Made by a program: the position numbers and the translations under genes. From positions 62,001 to 126,000 of the forward strand of contig NZ_KN293976.1 of NCBI RefSeq assembly GCF_000768555.3: a stretch of 64,000 nucleotides of DNA. Reading direction: 5' to 3'. Origin of the DNA: Roseovarius mucosus DSM 17069. Lineage in GTDB: Bacteria; Pseudomonadota; Alphaproteobacteria; Rhodobacterales; Rhodobacteraceae. Below, piece by piece: positions 9,327 to 18,812 of the stretch. A model generated the notes under the pieces. That model was not told the origin of the DNA. It ran no database searches and saw only the letters and a list, made by a program, of their open reading frames with translations. How positions within the stretch are numbered: position 1 is the first letter of the stretch; each line of letters starts with the position of its first letter.

Positions 9327-10607
9327 TCAGGCCCCGAGCAACTCCGCAAGCGCAAGCGCCATGACAAGCGCGGATTGTTCCATATCGTCGATCCCCACAT
9401 ATTCATCCGGCTTGTGCGCCAGATCGAGAATACCGGGGCCATAGGCGATGCAATTCTTCAGCCGCCCGATCCGGTCGATATGTTTCTGGTCATAGGTGCC
9501 GGGGCTGACCACGTAATCGGCGGCATGGCCGAACACCTGATCCACCGCCCGCGCCACCGCCCCCACCACCGGCGCATCGCGGTCGGTCATCGTGGGCAGG
9601 ACGCGGTGCAATTCGCGCAATGTATAGTCAAACCCCGCTCTTCCGCTGCGCAGGTTTTCCAGCAGATCACGGATTTCGGATTCGACCGCGCCAATATCCT
9701 CCTCGATCAGGAACCGCCGGTCGATCACCATGCGGCAGCGGTCGGGCACGCAAGGGCTGGGCAGGCCGGTGTAATCGGCGGCCTGCTCCGGCTCGCCGCC
9801 ATGGATCGAGTTGATGTTGAGCGTGGAGTGCCGCGCGCCTTCGGGCACCACCGGCATCTCGGTGCGCCGGGCCGCCAGTGCCGGAAAGAGCTGCGCCTCC
9901 ATCCGTTCGATCACGGCGCCCATGTGGCGCACGGCGCAATCCCCGAGAAAGGGCATGGAGCCATGCGCAATCTCGCCATGCGTCTCGATTTCGGCCCACC
10001 AGACGCCACGATGCCCAAGGCAAATGCGATCCTTTCCCAAGGGTTCCGGGATGATGACGTGATCCACCCGGCCGGGGCTGAAATAGCCCCGCTCAGCCAG
10101 ATAGGCGACGCCGCCAAAACCGCCCGATTCCTCATCCGCCGTACCGCTGATCTCGATGGCCCCGGCATAATCGGGACAGGTGGCGATGAACGCCTCTGCC
10201 GCGATGATGCTTGCCGCAAGTCCGCCCTTCATGTCACAGGCGCCCCGGCCATAGATCTTGCCGTCGATCACCGCACCGCCAAAGGGGTCCACGCTCCAGC
10301 CATGGCCCACCTCGACCACGTCGATATGGCTGTTGAAATGCACGCAAGCGCCGGGCCGCGCACCCGCGCGCCGCGCGATGATGTTCCAGCGCGGGTGCCG
10401 GTCGCTGTCGCCCGGCGCGCCCATCGCGCGGATCAATTCGGTCTCGAACCCCGCCGCGCGCAGGCGACGGTCGAGATAGTCGCAAATCTCGCGGTAATTC
10501 TCGCCCGGTGGATTGAGGGTGGGAATGCGGATCAGATCCTGCGTGAGCGCGATCAGATCGTCGCGCCGCGCCGATATTTCGGCCTTCAGACGCTCCGCTA
10601 CACTCAT
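9327..10607 (-). CDS. M20 family peptidase (ArgE/DapE type)
   Basis: 426-residue zinc-dependent amidohydrolase of the acetylornithine deacetylase / succinyl-diaminopimelate desuccinylase family. Metal-ligand motifs appear in order: HFNSHIDVV, GRGACDMKGG and the catalytic/bridging glutamates in TADEESGG, with His in the late PGTYDQKH region. These enzymes cleave N-acyl groups from amino acids. The true substrate cannot be told from sequence alone, and the gene is not in an arginine or lysine operon. Its start overlaps the stop of the nitronate monooxygenase gene by 4 bases (ATGA), so they are translated together. Confidence 0.85.
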   Translation of the reverse strand: MSVAERLKAEISARRDDLIALTQDLIRIPTLNPPGENYREICDYLDRRLRAAGFETELIRAMGAPGDSDRHPRWNIIARRAGARPGACVHFNSHIDVVEVGHGWSVDPFGGAVIDGKIYGRGACDMKGGLAASIIAAEAFIATCPDYAGAIEISGTADEESGGFGGVAYLAERGYFSPGRVDHVIIPEPLGKDRICLGHRGVWWAEIETHGEIAHGSMPFLGDCAVRHMGAVIERMEAQLFPALAARRTEMPVVPEGARHSTLNINSIHGGEPEQAADYTGLPSPCVPDRCRMVIDRRFLIEEDIGAVESEIRDLLENLRSGRAGFDYTLRELHRVLPTMTDRDAPVVGAVARAVDQVFGHAADYVVSPGTYDQKHIDRIGRLKNCIAYGPGILDLAHKPDEYVGIDDMEQSALVMALALAELLGA

Positions 10608-11569
10608 CCGGCCCAGCCCGGCGCGCGCGCGAGCAGCGCTTCGGCCTCGTCCACGATCCGCGCGATGATGTCGGCCACTGGCGGGCGATCATGGATCAAC
10701 CCCGTTGCCTCGCCGACAAAGGTATTTGCGCGGTCAGGATCACCCGCTGCCCAGCCCGTAGCCCAGTCAGCGCGCGCGGGCAAATCCTTGCGCAAACCGT
10801 CGGGATCGTCATGCCAACGCTCTGTCACCGCATTGCGCAGCACGCGCGCCGTGTAGCGTGCGGGCCAACGCAGATCGCGCGCGGCATCCATCACGGTCGA
10901 GCGGATTGTCTGATCCCCGGTCGCGGCAATCGCGGCATCGGTCATTGCCTGGGATACCTGCGCCTCGGCAGAGGCCCAGAGGCGCGATCCCATCAGAGCG
11001 CCGTCCGCCCCGAGCATGAGCGACGCGGCCAATCCTCGCCCATCGGCAATGCCCCCCGCCGCCAAAAGCAGCACCTCGGGGGCCTGCCGCGCCAGCCAGT
11101 CGGCCACCTCGGGAACCAGCGTGATCGTGCCGCGCCGCTCGCCGTGACCCCCCGCCTCGGCCCCCTGTGCCACGATGATCCGCGCCCCACAGTCCGCTGC
11201 GCGCTGCGCGTCTCGCAGGGTTTGGACCTGACAGATGAGCGGCACACCCGCCGCCGCGATCCGGGGCGCGAATGGCGCGGGATCGCCGAACGAGAGGCAC
11301 AGCGCCGCCGGTTTGCGCGCCAGAACCTGATCCAGAACCGCAGGGTTTTCGGCCATTTTCCATGTGATGAACCCGCATCCTACCTGCGCATTCCCCGCCT
11401 CGGCAAAGGCCCCGTCCAGCCAGTCGGCATTGCCATAACCGCCCCCGATCAGGCCCAGTCCGCCAGCGTGGGTCACAGCCGCCGCCAAACGCCCCCCGGC
11501 GGCAAAGGCCATCGGCGCGCAGAGAATGGGATGGGTCAGGCCAAGGACCTCGGTCAAACGGGTTCGCAT
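10604..11569 (-). CDS. nitronate monooxygenase family flavoprotein
   Basis: About 321 residues with a TIM-barrel FMN-binding fold. The N-terminal HPILCAPMAFAAGGRLAAAV, the GAEAGGH loop and AAGGIADGRG are signatures of the nitronate monooxygenase (former 2-nitropropane dioxygenase) family, which detoxifies alkyl nitronates. ATG 11569 is chosen; an in-frame TTG at 11590 lies closer to a GAGGG motif and remains possible. The coding region begins 28 bases after the gph stop, so it belongs to the rpe-gph run. Confidence 0.82.
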   Translation of the reverse strand: MRTRLTEVLGLTHPILCAPMAFAAGGRLAAAVTHAGGLGLIGGGYGNADWLDGAFAEAGNAQVGCGFITWKMAENPAVLDQVLARKPAALCLSFGDPAPFAPRIAAAGVPLICQVQTLRDAQRAADCGARIIVAQGAEAGGHGERRGTITLVPEVADWLARQAPEVLLLAAGGIADGRGLAASLMLGADGALMGSRLWASAEAQVSQAMTDAAIAATGDQTIRSTVMDAARDLRWPARYTARVLRNAVTERWHDDPDGLRKDLPARADWATGWAAGDPDRANTFVGEATGLIHDRPPVADIIARIVDEAEALLARAPGWAG

Positions 11570-11596
11570 GGGCTGAGTATGCCCGCGCAATCACCC

Positions 11597-12253
11597 TCAG
11601 GACAAGAGGCCTCTGATCAGCCCCGGCAAGTGCGCGAAATCCGAAAACGCCCGGTCATGGGCGATCCGTTCGACCGGCCCCTTGCGATAGCCCTCGGTGT
11701 AAAGAACAAAGGGCACCCCCGCCCGCGCCGCCGTTTCGGCATCAACCTCGCTGTCGCCGACAAAGACCACGTCCCGTGCGCCAAGCGCTGCCGCCGTGGC
11801 CTGAAGCGGGGCCGGGTCGGGTTTGCGCACGGTCAGGCTGTCCCCTCCGATGATCACCGGGAAATAGCCGTCCAGCCCCAGATGTGACAGGACAGAATGG
11901 GCCGGCCCCTCGGGCTTGTTGGTGCAAAGACCCAGCGCCAGATCGGCCCCCGCCAGGCCGTCAAGCGCGTCCATGACCCCCGGATAAACCTGTGTCAGGG
12001 TCACGGCGGTTTCGTAATCGGCGATGAACTCTTCGATCAGACGGGCGCGCAGCGCGCCATCCCCTGCCCGCCCGCGCGCCGTCAGACAGCAGGTGATGAA
12101 ATGCGGCACGCCGCTGCCGATGAAACTACGGGTTTCGTCGGGCGTGAAAGCGGCAAACCCATGCTGTGCCATCAGGCGGTTGGCGGCGGCGTGAATATCC
12201 GGCGCGCTGTCGATAAGCGTGCCATCGAGGTCGAAAATGACCGCGCGGCTCAT
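11597..12253 (-). CDS. gph: phosphoglycolate phosphatase (HAD family)
   Basis: 218-residue haloacid-dehalogenase phosphatase. Motif I DLDGTLIDS carries the nucleophile Asp near residue 9. Motif II is the threonine of LCTNKPEG, motif III the Lys of RKPDP, and motif IV FVGDSEVDAETA gives the Mg-binding aspartates. It converts 2-phosphoglycolate, from DNA repair or oxygenation chemistry, to glycolate. Its start overlaps the rpe stop by 4 bases. The rpe-gph pairing is a classical bacterial arrangement and supports the specific assignment over a generic HAD phosphatase. Confidence 0.88.
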   Translation of the reverse strand: MSRAVIFDLDGTLIDSAPDIHAAANRLMAQHGFAAFTPDETRSFIGSGVPHFITCCLTARGRAGDGALRARLIEEFIADYETAVTLTQVYPGVMDALDGLAGADLALGLCTNKPEGPAHSVLSHLGLDGYFPVIIGGDSLTVRKPDPAPLQATAAALGARDVVFVGDSEVDAETAARAGVPFVLYTEGYRKGPVERIAHDRAFSDFAHLPGLIRGLLS

Positions 12254-12951
12254 GCCATGGCACCGGTCGCCGCCTCTGCCGCGCGACGGATCGCGCGGAT
12301 ATTCTCGCCGTAGACGCCGGGGTTATCGACGCTGCCGCCCTTGAAGACCGCAGAGCCCGCCACCAGCACATCGGCCCCCGCCGCCGCCATCAAAGGTGCT
12401 GTTTCGGTGGTGATGCCACCGTCAATCTCGATATGGATGGGCCGGTCGCCGATCATCGCACGCAGGCGTTTGACCTTGTCGATCTGGCTATGGATGAACT
12501 TCTGCCCGCCAAAACCGGGGTTGACCGTCATCACACAGATGAGATCCACCATATCAAGCAGATGATCGACCGCGTCGATCCCCGTGCCGGGATTGAGCGC
12601 GAGACCCGCCTTGCACCCTGCCCCACGAATGGCCTGCAAGGTGCGGTGGATATGCGGCCCCGCTTCGAGATGCGCGGTCAGGATGTCGGCCCCGGCCTGC
12701 GCAAAGGCGTCAATATAGGGATCAACCGGCGAGATCATCAGATGCACATCCATCACCGTCTTGATATGTGGGCGGATGGCGGCGCAGAGCGGCGGACCAA
12801 AGGTGAGGTTGGGCACGAAATGCCCGTCCATCACATCGACATGCACCCAGTCACATCCCTGAGCCTCGATGGCGCGGATTTCCGCCCCGAAATTGGCGAA
12901 ATCGGCAGAAAGAATGGAAGGGGCGATCTTGATCGAACGATTGAGGCTCAT
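12250..12951 (-). CDS. rpe: ribulose-phosphate 3-epimerase
   Basis: 233-residue TIM-barrel enzyme interconverting ribulose 5-phosphate and xylulose 5-phosphate in the pentose phosphate pathway. Typical motifs: IAPSILSADF at the N-terminus, HVDVMDGHFVPNLT and MDVHLMI with metal-binding His and Asp, MTVNPGFGGQKF, and EIDGGI. ATG 12951 has AGGAG eight bases upstream; a longer frame reading from 12978 would add nine unconserved residues. It heads the rpe-gph-nitronate monooxygenase-M20 gene series. Confidence 0.95.
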   Translation of the reverse strand: MSLNRSIKIAPSILSADFANFGAEIRAIEAQGCDWVHVDVMDGHFVPNLTFGPPLCAAIRPHIKTVMDVHLMISPVDPYIDAFAQAGADILTAHLEAGPHIHRTLQAIRGAGCKAGLALNPGTGIDAVDHLLDMVDLICVMTVNPGFGGQKFIHSQIDKVKRLRAMIGDRPIHIEIDGGITTETAPLMAAAGADVLVAGSAVFKGGSVDNPGVYGENIRAIRRAAEAATGAMA

Positions 12952-13056
12952 GGCAGGTCTCCTCTGGGGCGCATGCACGCGACATGCGCTGCCTATGGCC
13001 AGAGGTCAAGACCCAAGGGGCAGCGCGCCGCAGCCCCGAGCCAGCAGCAAACCCGC

Positions 13057-13953
13057 CTAGAACCAGCCCGCGACCAGTTGATCCAACCACACCCGCGCCA
13101 TGTTGACCGCATTCACATATTGCGTGAGCGGTGCCTCGGCTGCGGGGATGGACGCGGCCAGACGCGGGGCCAGCGCATAGACAAGGGCCGCGAGACCGAA
13201 GGTGATGATCGCAAGGCGAAAGCCGCTGCGAAAACCGCCACGCCCGACAGGCAATTCGATATCCTCGGGAATCGGGCTCTGCGCCGGTTCTGCGCGGTCG
13301 CCAGTCGAGGTGAGCGAAGAATTGATCTCTTCTATATCGGGCAAGAGATTGCGCCGGGATGAGGGGTCAATGCCAGCATGTGCATCGGTCATCTCGGGCG
13401 CAGTCGGTGCAGACGGGCCAGAGGTGCCGCGCAGACGCTCCATCCGGGCGCGGGCCTGCCTTGTGCGCTCGTCCTCCGAGAGGTCGGGTTCTGTAAGGCC
13501 CAGATCGGGCTGCATCTCGATTCCGCCGGGGGCGGCGCGGACCTGTCGTTCACGCTCGGCCTCCTGCCTCAGGATGTCGGCGACACCGGGGTCGATGCCG
13601 CGCCGCGCAGGGCGGGCAGACGCCGGGTCCGGCTCCGGTTCTGGCTCTGACAGGTTCTCCTCGAGCATATCGTCGTCATAATCGTCGTCTTCGCCATAGA
13701 CATCATCGGGCAGAGGATCGTCACCGTTCTCGGAGTTCTCGGATCCTTCTGCCGCAGGCGCGGGGGGCGGCAGGTCTTCGTCGCGCAACTGAGGGCCCAG
13801 ATCATCGTCGCCCGACGCAGCGGGCGCATGCGACGGATGATGCTGAAACCAGGTATCCCCACAGTTGGAGCATTGCACATCGCGCCCGCTCACCGGGATC
13901 ACTTCGTCGGGCACCTCGTATTGTGCACCGCAATTCGGGCAAATCAGCCTCAT
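13057..13953 (-). CDS. zinc-ribbon (MJ0042-type) single-pass membrane protein
   Basis: 298 residues in three parts. The N-terminus is a zinc ribbon with two CxxC pairs (Cys5/Cys8, Cys28/Cys31) in the MJ0042/PF13719 pattern. A long, acidic, proline- and glutamate-rich, low-complexity region covers about residues 45-230. A single transmembrane helix around 250-270 is followed by a short tail. The protein is probably anchored in the inner membrane with the ribbon in the cytoplasm. The function is unknown. It is divergent from ftsE. Confidence 0.8.
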   Translation of the reverse strand: MRLICPNCGAQYEVPDEVIPVSGRDVQCSNCGDTWFQHHPSHAPAASGDDDLGPQLRDEDLPPPAPAAEGSENSENGDDPLPDDVYGEDDDYDDDMLEENLSEPEPEPDPASARPARRGIDPGVADILRQEAERERQVRAAPGGIEMQPDLGLTEPDLSEDERTRQARARMERLRGTSGPSAPTAPEMTDAHAGIDPSSRRNLLPDIEEINSSLTSTGDRAEPAQSPIPEDIELPVGRGGFRSGFRLAIITFGLAALVYALAPRLAASIPAAEAPLTQYVNAVNMARVWLDQLVAGWF

Positions 13954-14115
13954 TCTGCCACCTGCTTCTTGCCGCCGTTGTCCGGCCCCTCTCGTTAGCC
14001 ATCAGCATAGGCGGTTCGCTGCTTTCGGAAAAGGCCAAAGCGAATCACGCGCAGGATCATTGCACATGTGTGGCCTCTGGGGCATTTAGGGGCGGTAAGT
14101 GACAAGGGGACAGCG

Positions 14116-14793
14116 GTGATCGAGCTGGAGAATGTGGCCTATAGCTATGGCGGCGGCGAGTTGCTGGCGGATGTGTCGCTGGCGCTCAGTCCCGGTTCGT
14201 TTCATTTCCTGACCGGGCCGTCGGGATCGGGCAAAACAACGCTGCTCAAGCTATGTTATGGTGCTCTTGTGCCCACGGCGGGACAGGTGCGCCTGTTCGG
14301 ACAGGAACGGCGCACGATGGAGCGTGACGACATCGCCATGGTTCGGCGACGGATCGGCGTTGTGCATCAGGACTGCCAGTTTCTTGATCACCTGAGCGTT
14401 TCGGAAAACATCGCCCTGCCACTGGCTGTCTCGGGTCGTGATCTCTTGGCCGAGGATGCCAACCTGCGCGAATTGACCGGCTGGGTCGGCCTCAAGGAGC
14501 GCGCTAATGCCTTGCCGCCGGAACTGTCCGGGGGCGAGCGCCAGCGCGCGGCCCTTGCGCGTGCGGTGATCATGTCGCCCGATGTGGTGCTGGCGGATGA
14601 ACCGACCGGCAACGTCGATTGGGAGATGTCGCAGCGTCTCTTGCGCCTGCTGATCGAGTTGAACCGAATGGGCAAGACCATCCTCATCGCAACCCATGAC
14701 CTCGCCCTGATCCGCGCCGCCAAGAGCCACGTTCAGGCCCGCGTCCTGCGGATTGCATCGCGCAAGCTGCAATTGGCGGGGGCGGATCTATGA
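14116..14793 (+). CDS. ftsE: cell division ATP-binding protein FtsE
   Basis: 225-residue ABC ATPase that, with FtsX, transmits divisome signals to peptidoglycan hydrolases. Visible elements: Walker A GPSGSGKTTLL near residue 36, Q-loop, signature LSGGERQRAA, Walker B VVLADEPTGN and the switch His in ATHD. I start at GTG 14116 (MIELENV), which has AAGGGG at a good distance and matches the usual FtsE N-terminus; in-frame upstream codons are not family-like. It overlaps ftsX by 4 bases and opens the ftsE-ftsX-plsC operon. Confidence 0.93.
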   Translation: MIELENVAYSYGGGELLADVSLALSPGSFHFLTGPSGSGKTTLLKLCYGALVPTAGQVRLFGQERRTMERDDIAMVRRRIGVVHQDCQFLDHLSVSENIALPLAVSGRDLLAEDANLRELTGWVGLKERANALPPELSGGERQRAALARAVIMSPDVVLADEPTGNVDWEMSQRLLRLLIELNRMGKTILIATHDLALIRAAKSHVQARVLRIASRKLQLAGADL

Positions 14794-15695
14794 AGATCGA
14801 CCTCGCACAGGTCAAGGCCCTACTGCTGACCGACAGGCAGGCCGACCGCGTGGTACCACCCACTGGCTTTACGGCCTCGCTCACGCTCTTCAGCGCGGGC
14901 GTCATGGCCTTTCTCGCGGTTTTCGCCCTTGCCCTGTCGCTGGCGACCGGGCGGCTGGCGGATCGCTGGGGCAACGAACTTGCGCGCACGGCAACGGTGC
15001 GGATATCCGCCCCCGAAGGCCAGATGGCGGCCCAAACCGCGGCGGCGCTGCGCGTCCTTGAAACCACCGCCGGGGTGGACCGTGCCCGCGCCCTCACGGA
15101 TGAGGAACAAGCAGCACTCCTGGCCCCGTGGTTCGGCCCCGGTCTGCCCATTTCGGATCTGCCGATCCCGCGCCTGATCGAGGTGATCGAAACCTCAGAC
15201 GGGTTTGACGCCGACGGCCTGCGCCTGCGCCTGAGCGCCGAGGTGCCGGGGGCCATGCTCGATGATCACACGCGCTGGCGGCAACCTCTGGTGCGCGCGG
15301 CCAGCCGGTTGCGGCTCTTGGGGTGGGTCTCGCTGATCCTGATCGGGGCAGCAGTCGGGGCGATGATCACGCTGGCGGCCAACGCGGCCCTTGCGGCCAA
15401 TGCCCAGGTGATCAGCGTGCTGCGCCTTGTGGGCGCGCAGGATACCTATATCGCCCACGCTTTCGTGCGCCGCTTCACGCTCCGCGCGCTCAGCGGGGCC
15501 TGTGTCGGCATGGTTCTGGGTTGCGGTGCGATCCTGCTCTTGCCGAGCGCACAAATCGAGGGCGGGTTTCTAACCGGCCTCGGATTTCAAGGCTGGCACT
15601 GGATCTGGCCCCTGATCATTCCTCTGCTGGCGGCGGCAGTGGCCTTTGTCGCCACCCGCCTCGCCGCGCAGCGTACGCTTAAGGACATGCCATGA
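14790..15695 (+). CDS. ftsX: cell division protein FtsX
   Basis: 301-residue permease-like partner of FtsE. One transmembrane helix is at about residues 30-52, followed by a large periplasmic domain (to about 170) expected to contact murein hydrolase activators. Three further hydrophobic segments lie at about 172-195, 225-250 and 270-290, the FtsX topology. The C-terminal region contains the FtsX-permease motif around SVLRLVGAQDTYI. It starts within the last codons of ftsE and ends overlapping plsC by 4 bases, so the three proteins are coupled. Confidence 0.92.
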   Translation: MKIDLAQVKALLLTDRQADRVVPPTGFTASLTLFSAGVMAFLAVFALALSLATGRLADRWGNELARTATVRISAPEGQMAAQTAAALRVLETTAGVDRARALTDEEQAALLAPWFGPGLPISDLPIPRLIEVIETSDGFDADGLRLRLSAEVPGAMLDDHTRWRQPLVRAASRLRLLGWVSLILIGAAVGAMITLAANAALAANAQVISVLRLVGAQDTYIAHAFVRRFTLRALSGACVGMVLGCGAILLLPSAQIEGGFLTGLGFQGWHWIWPLIIPLLAAAVAFVATRLAAQRTLKDMP

Positions 15696-16438
15696 AATAC
15701 GCGGTTCAGTGGGTTCGGTCGCTGCTCTTTGTGGCGCAGATGTATGTCATGCTGCCTGTGGTCGGGCTGATCTACATGCCCGCCGCCATTGTCAGCCGCA
15801 AGGGTGCTCTGGCGGGTTGCAAGGCCTATTGCCGCTGGGTCCGTTGGACCGCAGCATGGATGGTCGGCCTGCGCACCGAAGTACGCGGCACGCCACCGGA
15901 TGGCCAAGTACTGATTGCGTCCAAACATCAATCCTTTCTGGATATCCTGCTGATTTTCAGCGAATTGCCGACAGGACGCTTTATCATGAAGCGCGAAATT
16001 CTCTGGACGCCGGTGATCGGGCTTTACGGCATGCGGATCGGCTGCGTGCCGGTTGACCGTGGCAAGCGGGGCGCCGCGATCAAGAAGATGGTCGAGGATG
16101 TGGCGCGCGGGGCGCAGACCCCCGGCCAGTTGATCATCTACGCCCAAGGCACGCGCGTGGCCCCCGGCGCACAGATGCCCTACAAGATCGGGACCGCCGT
16201 GCTCTATGAACAGATGGGCGTGCCCTGCGTGCCTGCGGCCACCAATGTGGGTGTGTTCTGGCCCAAGCGCGGCATCTACCGCAAGCCGGGGCTGGCAGTG
16301 GTCGAGTTCCTGCCCGCGATTGAACAGGGTCTGGACCGCGACAGCTTTATGACACGACTGGAGCACGATGTCGAAAGCGCCTCCAATGCGTTGATGCGCG
16401 AGGCGGGATTTGATCCAGAACAGCCCGCGCGCAAGTAA
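15692..16438 (+). CDS. plsC: 1-acyl-sn-glycerol-3-phosphate acyltransferase
   Basis: 248-residue membrane-associated acyltransferase that makes phosphatidic acid. The catalytic HX4D motif is KHQSFLD (about residues 75-80). The substrate-binding motif normally written EGTR is AQGTR here, a conservative variation seen in many alphaproteobacteria. There is an N-terminal membrane segment at residues 8-35. Placement after ftsEX with overlapping start and stop codons suggests co-expression of membrane lipid synthesis with division. Specificity for lysophosphatidic acid is inferred from family. Confidence 0.88.
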   Translation: MKYAVQWVRSLLFVAQMYVMLPVVGLIYMPAAIVSRKGALAGCKAYCRWVRWTAAWMVGLRTEVRGTPPDGQVLIASKHQSFLDILLIFSELPTGRFIMKREILWTPVIGLYGMRIGCVPVDRGKRGAAIKKMVEDVARGAQTPGQLIIYAQGTRVAPGAQMPYKIGTAVLYEQMGVPCVPAATNVGVFWPKRGIYRKPGLAVVEFLPAIEQGLDRDSFMTRLEHDVESASNALMREAGFDPEQPARK

Positions 16439-16446
16439 GGCGTTCC

Positions 16447-16463
16447 GGTCGGGCCACCCGACC
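16447..16463. terminator. short GC hairpin between convergent plsC and glycosyltransferase genes
   Basis: Perfect 7-bp stem GGTCGGG/CCCGACC with a CCA loop in the 26-base gap between two convergent stop codons. There is no long U tract, so termination efficiency is uncertain. Confidence 0.5.
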
Positions 16464-16464
16464 T

Positions 16465-17268
16465 CTAGACGGCCAGCCGGGTTTTCATGAACTGGTAAAA
16501 GAACTCGGCCTTGCCCGCCTGCGCATAGGCCCGGTTCAGCCGTGACTTGGCCTCGAAGGCATGGCGTGCGGCGCGGCCATGCTGCGGCGCAATCCGGGTG
16601 CGACCGGTCTCGATGGCGCGCATGTGCTCGCGGTACGCCTGTTCAACCCGGCAGGCAAAGGCGGCTTGCGCCGTGGCGCTCTGCGCGTTGAGATGCAGGT
16701 TGTAGCTGGTCGCACCCAAAGGCGCGCGCCCCCCCACAAGCGACAGGATTTCCATCGCGTGCAATACGTCCTGCGCGGGCCGATTGCGAAATGGCCCGAC
16801 CAACCCGCACCGCGCCACCGGATGAAAACTGGCCCCGGTGCGCCCCAGATCGGCAAAGCCAAGGGCCGTCTGGCCCCCGCCCGGCACATGCAGCAGAGCC
16901 TCCTTGCCCAGCAGGATACGGGTTCGGCCAAAGGCCGCCCCATGCGACCGGGCCAAGGGCAGAAGTGCCGCCAGATAGCCCGGCTCCCAGGTGTCATCGG
17001 CATCGAGAAAGGCGATCACCGGCGCGGTTGCCCGCGCGATGGCCCGGTTGCGCGCAGGGCCTGCGCCAGTGGCCATGTGATGCGTGGCACAGCGGATCAG
17101 GCGCAGACCGAGATCGGGCAAATCGTCATAGCCCTGCCCGTCATCCGGGGCGATCACTACCTCTATACGCTCTGACGGCAGCCCAGAGGCCGCGATGGAG
17201 GCAAGAGCGGCGGGCAAGCTGCCGCCCGCCTGAAACGCCGGGATGACGACCGAGACGAGGGACGTCAT
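16465..17268 (-). CDS. family 2 glycosyltransferase
   Basis: 267-residue GT-A fold glycosyltransferase. It begins SLVSVVIPAFQAGGSL, a typical GT2 N-terminus. GAGPARNRAI and the metal/sugar-nucleotide motif AFLDADDTWEPGY (DxD-type) follow. No membrane helix is visible, so it is probably a soluble or peripheral transferase; donor and acceptor are unknown. ATG 17268 is chosen; an ATG at 17301 would overlap the lpd stop. The gene starts 14 bases below lpd and may be transcribed with it, though no functional link is obvious. Confidence 0.8.
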   Translation of the reverse strand: MTSLVSVVIPAFQAGGSLPAALASIAASGLPSERIEVVIAPDDGQGYDDLPDLGLRLIRCATHHMATGAGPARNRAIARATAPVIAFLDADDTWEPGYLAALLPLARSHGAAFGRTRILLGKEALLHVPGGGQTALGFADLGRTGASFHPVARCGLVGPFRNRPAQDVLHAMEILSLVGGRAPLGATSYNLHLNAQSATAQAAFACRVEQAYREHMRAIETGRTRIAPQHGRAARHAFEAKSRLNRAYAQAGKAEFFYQFMKTRLAV

Positions 17269-17281
17269 CGCGCCGCCCCGC

Positions 17282-18670
17282 TCACGCGTGGATTGCCCCA
17301 TCTCCGCAGGCCAAAGCCGCTTCGCGCACGGCCTCGGAATAGGTCGGGTGCGCGTGGCAGGTCATGGCCAAATCCTGCGCAGAGGCCCCGAATTCCATCG
17401 CCACGCAAATCTCGTGGATGAGATCGCCCGCCGCAGGCCCGATGATATGCGCGCCGAGGATGCGGTCAGTCTCTTTGTCGGCGAGGATCTTCACGAAACC
17501 GTCGCCCGCAAAAACCGCCTTGGCACGGCCATTACCCATAAAGGAAAACTTGCCGACCTTATAGGCACGCCCTTGTTCTTTCAGGCTTTCTTCGGTCGCA
17601 CCGACATTGGCAACCTCGGGATGCGTATAGATCACGCCGGGAATGACGCCGTAATTCACATGCCCATGCTTGCCCGCCAGCACCTCGGCCACGGCCATGC
17701 CTTCATCCTCGGCCTTGTGGGCCAGCATCGGGCCTTCGATGGCGTCGCCGATGGCGTAGATGCCCTTGACCGAAGTCTGCCAATGGTCATCCGTGGCGAT
17801 CTGGCCGCGCTTGGTCATTTCGACGCCCAACTCGGCCAGCCCCAGCCCGTCGGTATAGGGCTTGCGCCCCGTGGCGAGCAGAACGGTATCGGCATCCAGC
17901 TGATGCGTGCTGTCGTCCTTGCGCAGTTTGTAATTCACCTTGGCCTTGGTCTTGAGTGTCTCGACCGATTGCACGGCGGCCCCCATGATGAAGTTAAGCC
18001 CTTGTTTCTTCAATGTTCTTTGGAAGGTTTTTTGCACCTCGCCATCCATGCCGGGCGTGATCGCGTCGAGATATTCGATCACCGTCACCTCAGCCCCCAG
18101 ACGGGCATAAACCGAGCCCATTTCGAGCCCGATCACACCCGCGCCGATCACCACCAGTGATTTCGGGATCTTGCCCAGTTCCAGCGCGCCGGTGGAGGTG
18201 ACGACGATCTTTTCATCGACCTCGACACCGGGCAGAGAGGCAGGCACAGAGCCGGACGCAATGACGATCTTCTTGGCCTCGTGGATGTCTTCACCCACCT
18301 TGACGCGCCCCGCCTCGGGGATGGAGCCCCAGCCCTTGATCCAGTCCACCTTGTTCTTTTTGAACAAAAATTCGATGCCCTTGGTGTTCTGGCCGATCAC
18401 GTCATCCTTGTAGGCCAGCATCTGCTTCCAATCGACCGAGGGGGATTTGCCCTTGAGGCCCATGGCCGCGAAATTATGCTCGGCCTCGTGCAGCATGTGG
18501 CTCGCGTGCAAGAGCGCCTTGGAGGGGATGCAGCCCACGTTGAGACAGGTGCCGCCCAGAGTGGCGCGGCCCTCGACCACGGCGGTTTTCAGCCCCAGTT
18601 GCGCGCAGCGGATGGCGCAGACATAGCCGCCGGGGCCAGCACCGATGATGATTACGTCGTAAGAGGCCAT
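17282..18670 (-). CDS. lpdA: dihydrolipoyl dehydrogenase (E3)
   Basis: 462-residue flavoprotein that reoxidises the dihydrolipoyl arms of 2-oxoacid dehydrogenase complexes, here most likely the neighbouring 2-oxoglutarate dehydrogenase. FAD loop [10 protein letters not shown] is at residues 9-18 and the redox-active disulfide is in [13 protein letters not shown]. The NAD-binding [12 protein letters not shown] is in the middle, and the C-terminal catalytic HAHPTYSE provides the His-Glu pair. AAGGA precedes the ATG. It is separated from sucB by the MAPEG-family gene, all on one strand. Confidence 0.93.
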   Translation of the reverse strand: MASYDVIIIGAGPGGYVCAIRCAQLGLKTAVVEGRATLGGTCLNVGCIPSKALLHASHMLHEAEHNFAAMGLKGKSPSVDWKQMLAYKDDVIGQNTKGIEFLFKKNKVDWIKGWGSIPEAGRVKVGEDIHEAKKIVIASGSVPASLPGVEVDEKIVVTSTGALELGKIPKSLVVIGAGVIGLEMGSVYARLGAEVTVIEYLDAITPGMDGEVQKTFQRTLKKQGLNFIMGAAVQSVETLKTKAKVNYKLRKDDSTHQLDADTVLLATGRKPYTDGLGLAELGVEMTKRGQIATDDHWQTSVKGIYAIGDAIEGPMLAHKAEDEGMAVAEVLAGKHGHVNYGVIPGVIYTHPEVANVGATEESLKEQGRAYKVGKFSFMGNGRAKAVFAGDGFVKILADKETDRILGAHIIGPAAGDLIHEICVAMEFGASAQDLAMTCHAHPTYSEAVREAALACGDGAIHA

Positions 18671-18812
18671 GGGTCAGATCCTTTCGTTTTGCGCGGCGAG
18701 GCCGCGTCGGTATTCTATCGGTCTTGCGTCGGTGCGGGCGGGGCAGAATGGGGGCGCTGCCCCCGTCGCGCTGCGCGCGCCTCCCCCGAGGTATTTTGAG
18801 CCAGATGAAACA

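Noticed and set aside
18763..18800. CCTC-CCCC-GAGG mini-hairpin followed by TATTTT upstream of lpd, resembling Rhodobacter CCUCCUCCC-type small RNAs
   Set aside because: The stem is only four base pairs, the orientation is opposite to the flanking genes, and no CUCCUCCC loop pair is present.
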